Shown here: piece after piece, positions 1 to 12,152 of the stretch
Layout: every line of letters starts with the position of its first letter
Numbering within the stretch: position 1 is the first letter of the stretch
Program-made: the position numbers and the translations under genes
Notes under the pieces: generated by a model
What the model was told of the DNA's origin: nothing
The model's database searches: none
Seen by the model: the letters and a program-made list of their open reading frames with translations, nothing else
NCBI RefSeq assembly: GCF_001540865.1
Contig: NC_033633.1
Location: 1,199,130-1,263,129, forward strand
Length of the DNA: 64,000 bases
Direction of reading: 5' to 3'
DNA from: Ananas comosus
Taxonomy: Eukaryota > Streptophyta > Magnoliopsida > Poales > Bromeliaceae

Positions 1-391
1 AAATTTTGTTACTATCCCTGGATATACCATTGTTTAAACAATAATTTAAAAGAGAAATCTCATTTTAGTGCTCGGTATACCACAGTTTACACAACAAATT
101 TTTAAAATATTTTTAAGGGAGCAGCAGGGAGACATTCAGATGTCAAAATTTCCATTTTACAGTTCAACAAGAAGATACCTGGCACTAATTAGCAAAAGCA
201 GCTGTGATGCTGAATCACAACTCTTCGCTACTCTACATTATACTCAAGCTATTGCTTTGCTCTATAGATGTATCTTCTTTAACAAAAGCCAGTAAGAAAA
301 CTAAGACTCAAAGAGGGCCAAACAAGTAGTTTTACCACCCTGTAAACAGATCTCTTTGAACCATTACATGCCATATTATTCACAACAAATG
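1..391. other. 3' flank of the receptor kinase gene
   Basis: This stretch lies downstream of the stop codon (TAA, complement of 392-394) of the minus-strand receptor kinase and probably holds its 3' UTR and terminator. It is AT-rich and shows no coding exon I can support. The short open frames here have no recognisable motif. Confidence 0.5.
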
Positions 392-3300
392 TTACCGGAG
401 CCCGGGCTGCATTAACAACTCATCAAAGGTGACATTATGCTCGGAGTTCGCCATGTCGGCCAGGTCCAAATTAACTGAAGAGCCCATTGACTTTTTAGAG
501 ATCATCTCAGCGGGGAATTCCCGATCGGGCTGTAACCTCCGTTCGATTGCAATTGCTTCCTGGATATCCTTGACTACTTCTGATATAGTTGGCCTCTGTA
601 AACCCTGGGGTTTCACACACATGATTGCCGTCTCAGCAATCTTCCACACTGATTGCATGTCATAATCATCTTGAAGTGCTGGATCGATCACGGCTTGAAT
701 ATTTCCACTCTCAATGTGTGATCTTGCCTGAAAACCAGTTGATCGATGAGCAACAAAGTTGAAGGAAGGCAGAGTAAATTTTCTACTTCACAAAAATCAA
801 AACAAGGCTCACAAGCAAGGATTTAAGTGTCGTGGCACAGGACTGTGCCGGAAACTTGGCGGCATGGTATGACAAAGTGCGTGCCGAACCGTGCCGATGA
901 GTGCCGGCCACAAAAAATATATGTGTGCCAACACGTAATGGCATGAAATATTTATTTTCTTTAGCAATAAAATATGCCAATTATTTATTATATATTTTTA
1001 TCAAATCTTTTGAACATAATTGGAAAAATTACTTACTAATTTCAAGAATAGAGGATTTTGAATTGTGCCGTTGGTATGGGAGCTGTATCGTGCCGATATC
1101 TTGCAGGCACGATACGACACGGTGGATACGGCCCGTGCCGATGGACACTTTAATCCTTGCTCACAAGGCTCGTAGAAGGTTTTAATTCATTAAATTATAG
1201 AGAACCACTCTACATGTGTCACAATTTTCATTTTGGCCCATCAGTGTGTGTGAAAAGAAACCTAAATATTACGCTGTTACCCCTCGAACTGGTTGGTGGT
1301 GGTTGCCAAACGAGTCAAACAAGTTACAAAATGAGCATGGAGAAAGTGATATGAAAAATCACAAAAGGGCTTGTAAAAGGGATTCAAACTACAAAAAGAA
1401 ACAAGATATGCATTAAAGGAAACTGACCCATGCGACGATATTACGGCAGTTGATGCCAAAGTTTTCATTGGATATGGGCTCGTGGCCTGAAATCAGCTCA
1501 AGAAGAATAACTCCAAAACTGTATATATCACTCTTCTCCGTCAGCTGCTGGGAGATGTAGTACCTGTGAATTTTGCAAACAGCAGAGATACTCTAATATA
1601 TCATCCAAGCCACAGAAAAAGATGAAAGATGGAAGATCAAAAGATAATCTCATCCAACAGATCTACAAAGATGAAAGAAGTGTGTAAATCTGTTGAGCTT
1701 AAGTGGTTGTTACGTAGGCCCTTCAAAATGTGTTTTCTATTAATAATTCCTTAACCATTGCCTTTCCCACAAACAATTTCATCTACTTCAGTGGATTTGC
1801 TGTTATAACTAACAGCAGTTTCGGTACTTAAACAATAGGGAGACAACTCATTCTGAAATTATCGTAACCCCTCAACGTTAATTTACTAGATAAATTTTCA
1901 AATGAAAAAAAGTGGCAATTACAGGTTCCGATCGAAGTAATTTAGATCTAAGGGACTACATCAACAAACCATAGTTTAAGGGAGTTTCACAAATTTTTCC
2001 TACATCAACAAACCATAGTTTAAGGGAGTTTCACAAATTTTTAACTAATAATATAAAGCTCATAGTCATTTAAAGCCAGCTATTGAGAAGGCCAGTGATG
2101 ATCACCGCTTTAATCAGAGTTTTATTATGTGGACAGCTTAAGTAAATGCCACTCCTATACTAGATATCATCGAGGATGACTAAGATCATCAGCATAACGA
2201 GCAATGGTACTACAAAGATGACTTACTTATTTTTGAAGAGAATTTAGTTTTATATTTCAAATAAATGGAGGCTTACTCAGGGTCTAGATATCCAACTGTC
2301 CCCCTAACTATACTTGAAATATGGGATCCATCCACTGCAGGTTTCGAGAGGCCGAAATCCGAGACCTTAGCTCTCATATTCTTGTCGAGCAGAATATTGC
2401 TGCTCTTGAGGTCTCTGTGAATGATGGTTGGGGAGCAGCCAGTGTGGAGGTACTCAATGCCTGATAAATTACAGAAATGAAAAAATAAGTATCTCTATAA
2501 GATCCTCTATAACGAAAAGTTTAATTTTTTTTACGGCAAAATTTATTGTTGGTTAGAATAGAATAGGCTAACCTTTTGCAGCATCCTCAGCAATCTCAAG
2601 CCGCTTGATCCAACTGACAATTTTCTCATGACCAGGTCCTGTGAAATCATACACAATATATGGTGTAAATACTATCTTAATAATCATCATCAGAATGAGT
2701 CCTGCCACTTGCTAGATGTAAGCAAAAGGGCCTATGTAGTGAAGTACTTGATGTAGAACAGTTAGGTATTAATTTAATAATAGTTTGGAAAATCATCTCT
2801 ATGGTGTAAAAAGAGACCTACCACGCAGGTGCTCTTTTAACGTCCCATTATGCATGAATTCATAGACAAGGATGTTTTTCCCATCTTGTTGGCTGTAACC
2901 GAGGAAAGTCACCAGATTCCTGTGGTGTATTCTAGAAAGCAATGTTACCTGAAAGTAAAAGCCATCAGATAATAAATCAATACAATAAGCAATATCGCAT
3001 AAAAGCCCAAAGGTTACCTCATTTAAAAATTCTCGGATCCCCTGGAAGGAGTCATTTGTCAGAAGTTTGACGGCAATCTCTTTTCCATCTGCCAACTTTC
3101 CATAGTACACTATACCAAAACCTCCAGAGCCTATCCTCCTTTCAAATTTCATGGTGGCATCTTCAATTTCTGACAAGGAATATCTATGTGCTGTTTCTGT
3201 GGCAACTTCACTGAGATACGAGCTTAACTTTTTTGCAGGAGCAGTGGGTACATTCTCTGAAAAGGACATTTTCTAAGATTATCCTTGATGATAATAAAAT

Positions 3301-6300
3301 TTTGAAAAATACAACAAGTTTTCCCTGATTGCACCTTTTGAATAGTTCTTCTTTTTCTTGCGTGTACATAAAAAGCATGCTACAGCAACTATTAGCAGCA
3401 AAGCAGCCCCTATTACAGAACACAGAATAATTATAGTGTGATTTGAGCTGTTGCTTTTCCCGTGAAGACCCATGTTTCCTGAATAGCTGCAAATGGAGAA
3501 GAAATTAGAAAACAAATACAAGTCTTAAGACACTATGAACAATTAATCCAAATAACTAAACAAAAGTTTTATAAGGTGTAATATAAAACCTTTTTAACAT
3601 ACTCTAAGCTTTAATAAAACCATGAGACGTTTTCTTCAAATGTTTAACTCTTTTTTTTTGTCCTAGTAATTCAAAAATGCTGATATAAACAACAAAAGAA
3701 AAAAAATAAAATTTTGAGACAAGTTAGTGACAGTGCACATTTGCTCTGTCGGTTTCCATTTTCTTTATTTTTGAATGATAGAGCAAAACCATTTAATTAT
3801 TGTGTGGAAGAAACTATTACATACTTGAAAATGATATTCTTTTTGAGAAGCCCCTGAGGTACCCGTCCAGATAACTTATTATTCTGCACATACCTGCAGT
3901 TATGTATATCAATAAGAATTAAAGTATGACGCTTTTCAGAATCAACAACGAAAGTGATCGATTTTCATCGAAAACATAAGTGTTTCTTGGATGAACACTA
4001 TAAAATCAATTTTGAAACAAAACAAAAATTCTTCCTAATACTAGAGAACATAACAGTAGCAATACACCTGGATATTGAACTTACAGTTCCTTTAGATTAG
4101 GTAGATCTGCTAAAGTCGAAGGCAATGCACCACTCAACTCGTTGTTCTCAAGATGGCTGTAATATATCAAAATAAATTTATTTGAATATACGAATATGCT
4201 GCATGTTACAACGAAAGACAAACTCTTACATATACTCCAGATTTGGGCATCCACTAAAATCAGGTATCTGGCCAGTAAATGAATTTCCATCAAGATCTCT
4301 GCATTAGAAGTACTCTTTGCTATAATAAGAGGAAGATCAAAACTTGAACTAAAAATAATGAACTTATAATAGAAAATTTATTTATCAAAAAATGAAGCTA
4401 AGAGGAACAAGAACCACTGAATCTTACAATTTGACGAGGCCTGGTAACTTTGTCAGTTCTAAAGAAATAGTCCCAGTCAAATTTTTCCCAGACAAAATTC
4501 TGCAACAGACCACATATTGTAAGATATCAGAATCATTAAACCATATTAAAGAGGACCCCCAAAAGACGAACTGATTTGTAAACTTCATACAATGAAACCA
4601 CTCTAGGTTGTGAATCTGAACTGCATTGCACCCAAGTCCACGCTGCCGGTAAGCATGGATCACCACCTTCCTGAGCCCAATCAGCTTCTGGGTAGTGGGC
4701 CGCAAAACTGGCCAAAATAGTTGCTGCAAACTCATGGAAAACAGATAAATTATAGCATCAGGTATTTCTAATACTGGATTACTTAAGAACAAAAAGGGCT
4801 AATTACAGATATTGTTATTGAAAATTAATCGCCATTGCAGTTATACCCTGAGATTTCTAATTTCAATTAAACACTTTTTCCCTGAGGGTTGTCCTTCGGT
4901 CAGTCTACCATCTGAAGAAAAAAGGCCAACATTTCATAACAGCACCATCACCAGAGTTTGCCGACAGGCTGAGACTATATTTTTTTAAGGCCTCAGTTTT
5001 TATGGCAATGGTGACATGGCATCTTTTCAGATGCAAGCTTAATGAAAGGATCTTAATGTTAGATGTGATAAACTTCAGGAGGGTTAAATAGTCTAAACTG
5101 GAAGCCTTAGGAGAAGCAGACATAAAAGTCAGCAACTAAATTTGTAAATTAGACCCAAAAGAAAGAAAAGAGAAACTATTCACAGTGTGAGATTGAAACT
5201 TACCATCTTGAGATCCAAAATTTATCTGCAGATACTTATAGATCTCTAGGGCATTCAATATAGGCCCCCTTGACGAATCATTCGTCTTCTTGAACCCAAA
5301 AGAGAAAATAAACGGGAGGGTTACATTATAATATCCTGGTTCATACACCCTATACTTCCCCTGAGCATTCTCTTGAACATTAACAGTGGGTTTACTGAAC
5401 GCCGGCATCCCCGGAATTACTAGCTTGAACTTTCTAGTCTCGCTGGGGGGTAAATCTTCGATTTCTGCGAAGTATGAGAATGCCCAAGCATTTCCTGGGA
5501 AGCCAGCTAAATCTAGTCTATAAGTTAATGATCCGTTTTGACCAACAACTGCTGTTTGCATAACCTTTTCAGGGGGGATTTCACCGGTGCTAACAAATAC
5601 CGGCATCTTAGTTGATATTCTTTCTGTTCCAGGAGCAACGTCGACAAGGAAATTCGCCCTTTTTACTGAATCGGACTCCCATATTCTATCAAACGGGTCA
5701 TCGGGGTATCTGCAGAAAAAGCAAATGCTCCTTTAAGCCAATGGAGTGGCTAGTATATGCTTAGAGCTTAGTCAGAGACATAATGTATGGAGATTATGAG
5801 TATGGAGATAAGTCTCCCTTCTTCCATTCGCAAGCATGACTGCCGGGGAGGAAAAAAAAAACAAAATGTACAAAAAAGACTGTATATGCAAGTTTTACAT
5901 TGTTAACTGATGATATTAAGCATGCCTTTAACACACCATGTTTACACAGACATAATTTATTTTCTTAAAAATCATCATAGATGCTTTCAATTGATAATTT
6001 TGATCTCTAGTTAGTTGTAATCATATTTGAGGAATGGTTTATAACGCTAAGGTCAAACTGATGTTAGTTCATGTTTTTGTTTCTGGGTATATCTGTATCA
6101 TTTTTGCTGACTATCCTTTTATCCAGTACAAAAATCTATTAGCGACCAGGTCATTACCATAAATTATAATCGTGCTAGAACAATGTTAAAGCATTAGGAG
6201 AAAATATATTCCTGCAATTTTAGACCATTTCAACTTAGTAGTCGGGTATATAGAAATGGCTCAGCAAATGCACCAAAAAGGGGAACACTGATGTCGATCA

Positions 6301-7715
6301 ACATAACTTGTTCGATTGCTTATAAGTTGTAATTATTTCAATTCAGTTACTCTCAAATAGAAGATGTAGTCATTAAGAACCTCATTATGCAAGATGGCAA
6401 TGATGGATATCCAAATAATATTGCTAGAAAATTTATGGTCGTTTCATAACTCTTCTGAGCCAACATAAGATCACGGGCATGGTAAATTGGTTAGTATATT
6501 ACTACGGTGCATAATTTAATTGTTAGATCAGAGACATACCTTACTGAATCATTGCTCTCTGCACCAAAATTTATTCTTGCGGCTAAGCTGAGGAAGAACT
6601 CAGCTTCGTAAGTTGTATAATACATAGACCCATTAAACTGCCGAAGCTCAAGTGTAGAAATAAATGGTTGCCCAATAGTAGCATTAGAAAGGCACACACT
6701 AAGTGTTGGAGAAGAAGCCAATACAACCAACTCTTCAGATTCTACTGTATAAGCATCAGAGATTAAAATGGTTGACCAGGGAGTTGCTCCAAGGGACATG
6801 TCGAATTCCGGAAAAACATTGCTTTTGTCGAAGTCTCCGTATAAAAAACTAGCTCTTATGAGGTATCGAGTTCTAGTCCTCACATTCAATGTGTAGCAAT
6901 ATTTTCTGTTATCTGCAGGAAAATATCGCAGTGTCGTGTATTGCCTTCTATTCTCGTTTGGTATTGATATGCTGGCTTTTGTACCGTAAATCATTTTATT
7001 ATCAGGAGTCCAATCGAGTCCAAGATCGTCGGTGAATTCTCCACTTCCTCCGCAATCCAAACTTATGAAACCTGAAAAAATAGGAATCAAGCTAGATTTA
7101 AGATCTAAGAATTCACATAAAAAAACAAGAAAGTTAAGCAATAATATGCTCGCAAAAAATATCATGAAAAGTGAAAGTACAATGGAATGAGAAACTGCAA
7201 CGTGTATTACCAATTGAGGATGCAATGAGTGAAGTGTTAAGTGAGACAAGCTGTTAGAAAGAATGCTACAACATTAGTAATAGAGGGGTTGTTGCTTGCA
7301 ATGCACATTCACTCACATTTCTTAAGGAAGGACTCGGAAATATTAGAAAACAAAACAAAATAAATACACCGTAGATAGATTAGTTGAGCTCAGGTGTTTC
7401 GAAAAGCATCAATTCTCTGTTGAGGCAACACTAAATCATGTATTTATCACACTAAATTCCTCTTCCTTACATTAGTTTCCTGCTCAAATAATAAAATGAA
7501 CTTCCTTTTTTCAATCTTTTTAAGAAAAAATCATCCAAATTAGGACGTGCGGTTTGTCCAATCCCTACGTGACCTTTATGGCATGTTCTAATTTTTTTTA
7601 AAAAAGGAACTTTTCTATTGATCATTTTTTTTCTTTATGTACAATTAAAAAGAAGAATTTCTCTTAAGCACAAAAGTGACCCCACAATTCTACCAACCAT
7701 TTCCAACCTTTTACT

Positions 7716-7762
<47 letters not shown>

Positions 7763-8254
7763 NNNNNACTAAGTTAAACAGTAACGATCACAGGTAGTCC
7801 AATACCTAAATTATTTAAAAAGAAATAAAACGAAGATAATTGGACAACATCAATGACTCAAGAATCAAAACCAAAACCATTTTTTCCCTCTAATGATTCA
7901 ACTAATACAAGCATAAGCTACCAAAATGAACACTAAATTAAAATACACTTCTTGTTCATTTTTCAGATACATTAAGCTTGTGAATTCCCTTTAGCTCTAT
8001 AAATACACATGAAAGCAAGTACCTAAACCAAATTAGAAGGAGAGAACACACAAGGGAAACCAAATCCACCTCTCCACCTAGTATATGAACATAATTTCCA
8101 CAAAAATAACCAATTTTTGCTAAAAAAAAAACAGAAAAAATCTCATAAAAAAGGGAATTTAAAGGCCGAATCAGCAATACTAACCAGGCATTTGAGCTTT
8201 AGATGCTGAGACTAGTAAAATTTGGAGCAAAAGAACCCGTCTTAGATCGCCCAT
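392..8254 (-). CDS. Malectin-like/LRR receptor-like serine/threonine kinase (LRR-I, At1g67720-like)
   Basis: Fifteen exons join in phase: 8254-8185, 7071-6540, 5709-5204, 4723-4591, 4499-4428, 4298-4230, 4156-4085, 3893-3825, 3486-3335, 3256-3018, 2948-2822, 2638-2573, 2460-2277, 1563-1428, 727-392, predicting 920 aa. The first exon encodes a signal peptide ([20 protein letters not shown]). Exons 2-3 encode the extracellular malectin-like domain (FISLDCGG near its start). Exon 4 carries the [11 protein letters not shown] segment that precedes the LRRs. Exons 5-8, each 69-72 bp, encode LRRs ([21 protein letters not shown]). Exon 9 has a transmembrane helix followed by a KKKK stop-transfer. The kinase shows the glycine loop [13 protein letters not shown], the AVK lysine, HRDLKSSN and DFGLSK, so it is an active-type RD kinase. 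Known family members sit in the plasma membrane and signal from the cell surface; the ligand is unknown. Length is close to Arabidopsis At1g67720 as I recall it. One intron contains a hAT-type MITE and another a 44-bp tandem duplication. Confidence 0.93.
816..1159. mobile_element. hAT-type MITE in the last intron of the receptor kinase
   Basis: A 344-bp element begins CAAGGATTTAAGTGTC and ends with the inverse of CAAGGATTAAAGTGTC. It is bordered by a perfect 8-bp direct repeat CTCACAAG at 808-815 and 1160-1167. An 8-bp target duplication is typical of hAT transposons. Inside, several GTGCCG/CGGCAC motifs are arranged in opposite orientation near the two ends. No transposase is present, so this is a non-autonomous element. 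It sits wholly within intron 728-1427. Confidence 0.85.
1956..2043. repeat. 44-bp tandem duplication in a receptor kinase intron
   Basis: Two near-identical copies (1956-1999 and 2000-2043), each starting CTACATCAACAAACCATAG, lie in the intron between exons 14 and 13 of the receptor kinase. The near identity suggests a recent slippage event. Confidence 0.85.
7717..7767. repeat. CA microsatellite followed by a 5-base N gap
   Basis: About 22 CA units run to 7760 and are followed by five N at 7763-7767, inside the first intron of the receptor kinase. The repeat probably caused the assembly gap; true length is unknown. Confidence 0.95.
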
Positions 8255-9634
8255 TTCGTGTGCTACGATTGTGAGAAAAATCTCCTCTTCCAACTACATA
8301 CAACTCGAGCGAGTGTGGAGAGTGTGAAAAGGAAAGGTGGGGTTTTGCGTAATGAATGATTATGCCTTGTCCTTTTCTGTAATAAATAAACAATATGGGG
8401 GCGAAGTATAAATATCCAAAGTGTTTTCATTTGAGAAAATAAAAGGTAGAGATGCAAACGGGTCGGATCTAAAGGTATGGAGTGGATGAATAAAAATAAA
8501 TCTAAAAAAAAAATGTTATTCTCTCACAGTTCGCTTTAATTTTTAACCAATAAGAAAAAATTTTGCTAGATTTTTTTTTTTAGTATTAACTTTCAAAATA
8601 GATCGGAACAGAATTATCATCAATTCAGATTCATTTGTATCCCTAATAGAGAGAAAGATGGAATGTGGAGACCATGTAATTTTTCTTTAATTAAACAAAT
8701 CTTTAGTGCATAATTTCATAAAATTATTTAATTTTTAAAATAAAAGTCGAGGTTTGACTGTGGAAGTGAAATAACTATAGTTCAGGGGGCAATTTCAAAA
8801 TAGAATATATGGAGGGTGTTTGTATATATTTTACCAAAAAAAAGGAAAGTTAAAAACGGAAAGGGGGAAAAGGGGTTGGTGGGAGGGAGCGGGGGCGCAA
8901 TATAGGGAGGAGCTTTTTCACTGGACCCGGTGCATTCCATCTCCTTTAATGAACGGTAAGCCTTTTAGTTAGGGAAAACAGAGGGTAAGCGAACAGTGGT
9001 GTACGAGTTGTAGCAGCGAACCGGGTGTATAGAATAATTAACGAGTACACGGGTAGTGGGCCGTAGGCCCATGGGCCAACAGGTGGGGCCGCCACTAAAA
9101 CAGCGCCGAGGAATCTTATCTTTTGTTAAATTTGTGTGTTTCAAATAATTAACTATTTTATATTTTTTGCTAAATTTACTGCAAATAAAAAAATAAAAAA
9201 GCAGATAATTATTCTAAGTCTTTGTTTGTGTAATTAGGTAACATTTGGCTCAAAAATACACACAAATTTATTATCTGATTAAAATTTTAAATATTGTCTT
9301 TAAGTGATGGTATACTTTTTTACTTCAAGAAAGTACAATTAAATTTATTTTCAAAATTAATTATTATATAATTTATTTGAAAAATCTCAGTATCTTAAAG
9401 AATAATTCTAACTTTTAAAGAATGATAAATTGTATAGTTCAAATATGATATAGATGCCATTAAATTTGATGTAAATTAGAGATTAGAAAATCAAGAATCT
9501 CGAATCCTACAATCCAACAAACGTATGGGAGAGAGAGAAGGGGGTTCAAAAAAAAGAAAAAAGAAAAAAAAGGAGATTCTTAGGCGTTAAGTATGTGAAA
9601 GTGGTGGGGAGAAGAGGGCCCACGAGAGGGTGAA

Positions 9635-10189
9635 GGGTTTTTTTTTGCAAATAGCTTTTTCATAAAATTTTATTTTAAAATTAACCCTGTCAAAAATTTA
9701 TTTACAAAAATGATCCTGTTCCTGTCACGCAAGCGCCACGTCAGCGCCACGCGGGTGGGACAAGACTTTAAGTTGAACACGGTGAATGGTTCACCGTGTC
9801 CAATACAAATATCATATTGGACACGGTGAATCATTCACCGTGTTCAATACTAATACAGACTTAGTCAAAAAATGACTAAGTGCTAGGTAGTTATATTGGA
9901 CACGGTGAATGATTCACCGTGTTTAATACAAATATCTCCGCTTAATCAAAAAATGGTTAAGCTGAGTTAGTTGTATTGGACACGGTGAATCATTCACCGT
10001 GTCCAATATAATATTTGTATTGGACACGGTGAATCATTCACCGTGTTCAACTTAAACTCCTGTCCCGCCCGTGTGGTACTGACATAGCGCTTGCGTGACA
10101 GGAACAAGACTATTTTTGTAAATAAATTTTTAACATGACCAATTTTAAAATAAAATTTTATAACGAGACTATTTGCAAAAAAAAAACCC
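9635..10189. mobile_element. Palindrome-rich Mutator-like MITE
   Basis: A 555-bp element begins GGGTTTTTTTTTGCAAATAG and ends with its near-perfect inverse. Perfect 9-bp direct repeats GAGGGTGAA lie at 9626-9634 and 10190-10198; 9 bp is the hallmark target duplication of Mutator-like elements. The inverted similarity extends inward for roughly 150 bp. Inside are five 27-bp near-perfect palindromes with core GGTGAATCATTCACC or variants (about 9775-9801, 9819-9845, 9898-9924, 9978-10004, 10022-10048). Two smaller palindromes lie between them (about 9861-9881 and 9941-9963). No transposase frame is present. Confidence 0.9.
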
Positions 10190-10620
10190 GAGGGTGAATG
10201 TAATGGGGCTGGAACACTTCAAAGTTAAGGTAATCACATGCTACTTTAATGAGTGTGCTCGATATATTGATATGTTTGTAGGCCCCACCATTGCATGCCA
10301 TGTTGGAAAAGTAAAAAGTTTGATCATTAGGAAGAGGAGAGTAAAAAAAAAAATAACAAACATACGTAAATAAATACTTGTATACGTGGCTTTGTAATAA
10401 TGTTGCATTTTGAATTTGTTGAATTCAGAGTTTGGTATTGGAAAATAATAATTAAAGGAGATATTTGGGGGTATAAAAAGAGCAAGGGACTGGTACGAAG
10501 AATATCGATAACACAAATACCAAATCTATCACAAATCTGCGATAGAATATTGAGAAATTTTTTCTTTTTTGTTAGTTAATAAGTCTTTGGAAAATAGTAT
10601 CTCTAATAAAAATTAATAAT

Positions 10621-10883
10621 TAGGATAAAAATTATATGAACATCGTCCTTAGACTCCAAGTTTGGAGACCGCATGAGTTTGGAGATGATATGAATGGGCG
10701 CCGCGTGGCCCATCAGACGAGCAGAAGGGGGCCCTTTCTCTCTCTCTCTCTATAAAAACACTGAGGGTGCATGACTTTTTTTTTTTATTTTTGTTTCCCC
10801 TCATTTGATAGGCCACGCAGCGTTCATCTGCATTATCCCTAAATTAATAATTTGAAGACGATGTCCATACAAAATTTGTCCTA
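10621..10883. mobile_element. Hairpin-type MITE (long imperfect inverted repeat)
   Basis: The two halves are imperfect inverted repeats: the left end starts TAGGATAAAAATTATATGAA and the right end reads inward as TAGGACAAATTTTGTATGGA. A further inner match pairs GCGCCGCGTGGCCCATC with the inverse of GATAGGCCACGCAGCG. I cannot define a clear target duplication, so the superfamily is open. Confidence 0.6.
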
Positions 10884-12012
10884 CTAATTACACATATAAT
10901 GCATGATGTAAGAATTTTTCAACGCTTAGGATTTGGTCAGATTTGTCTATCAATGAACGATCCAAAATTCAATGTAAAACCAATAAAAAGGATGGCACAT
11001 TTATTGTCCACGGGTCTTTGTTAACTAAAAAACAAAAACAAAACAAAACAAAAGAGAATTATCACATTAATTTACACATGATTTCTTTGTATTTGTCCAA
11101 TTAATCATACAATTTGTGGCCACGTATCATCATGGTGATTGATGATACATGTAGTCGCCTCAAGGATAAGATAGCTACTTACCTTGACCATCAATTTGTT
11201 CATGTATAAATGTATAATCATTAATTTAGAATTTTGTGAATGAAAAACATTCATGTCACATCTAGTGTCTGTTTGGTTCCTTTATTATCAATAATTTCAA
11301 AACCGAAAATGATTTGTAATCGGAAAAGATACTAAATCACAGTTCAATTAGTTCAACCACTGGTTCAATTAGTCGAACCAGTAACGCAAACATAATATCA
11401 AAAATAATAAATTATTAATTTTAAGTAAAAAATAATAAAAATTGAAAAATAAATAAATAGATTTTACAATTCAACTAAAACTGGATTGGTTCATTGTTTT
11501 ACCGGTTAAACCGCCGTTCAAATGGGTCGACATGGATTTTAAAGCTCTCCGGTTTTACGGATCAAATCAAAAAAGACTAGATCACAGTCCAACTGGTTCT
11601 TCCCGATTAATAAAACACTCTTGTTGCTTCAAATTTTGTTCCATTTGTGACTTTAATATTTTAATTTTCACTATGGCAAAGGGCAAAAGAGGACATTAAA
11701 ATTTTGTCTCGTAAACACTATATATAAATATATAAACTGAATCCATAACTACGCCTAGAAACAATTTTTTTTATAAAAAAGGAAAAAAAAAGATTAATAA
11801 AGCACTAGTTTATCCAAATAGTGAGTGCATTTCGTTGTGATTCTGAAGTGCTTCGCAAAAGGTTGAAAATTGGAAACTCCATTTGTGCTACTCACACGGT
11901 CACACTTAAAAATGGAAAAAAAAAAAATAAAAATAAAAATTGAACCGAACTAGTCCCCAATTGGTAATTATGGGCTCATCTATGTTAATTGGGCCTCCAA
12001 TTAATATTATGT

Positions 12013-12030
12013 GGCCCACGGCCTATAAAA
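12013..12030 (+). promoter_or_regulatory. GGCCCA element and TATA box of the aminotransferase gene
   Basis: GGCCCA at 12013-12018 (a site-II/TCP-type motif common in plant housekeeping promoters) is followed by TATAAAA at 12024-12030, about 125 bases before the first ATG of the transcript (12153). A CT repeat at about 12105-12131 would lie in the 5' UTR. Confidence 0.55.
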
Positions 12031-12152
12031 GATCTCACAACTGAGCCCATTGTAAACGGTCCATAACGTCGTCTAAACCCCCCATCGGTAAACCCGTGTC
12101 CGCGCATCTCTCTCTCTCTCTCTCTCTCTCTACTGGCGCGCCTGTGCCCAAA

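Larger units (their letters stand above)
8255..12012. other. Intergenic region between two divergently transcribed genes
   Basis: This contains the promoter of the receptor kinase at its left side and that of the aminotransferase gene at its right side. The receptor kinase side has a TATA-like TATTTATA on the minus strand near 8408-8417. A Mutator-like MITE and a hairpin element are listed separately. The remainder is AT-rich and I see no coding exon in it. Confidence 0.6.

Noticed and set aside
9775..10048. Regularly spaced palindromes that superficially resemble a CRISPR array
   Set aside because: The units are symmetric, the spacing is irregular, and they lie inside a TIR element with target duplications in plant DNA.
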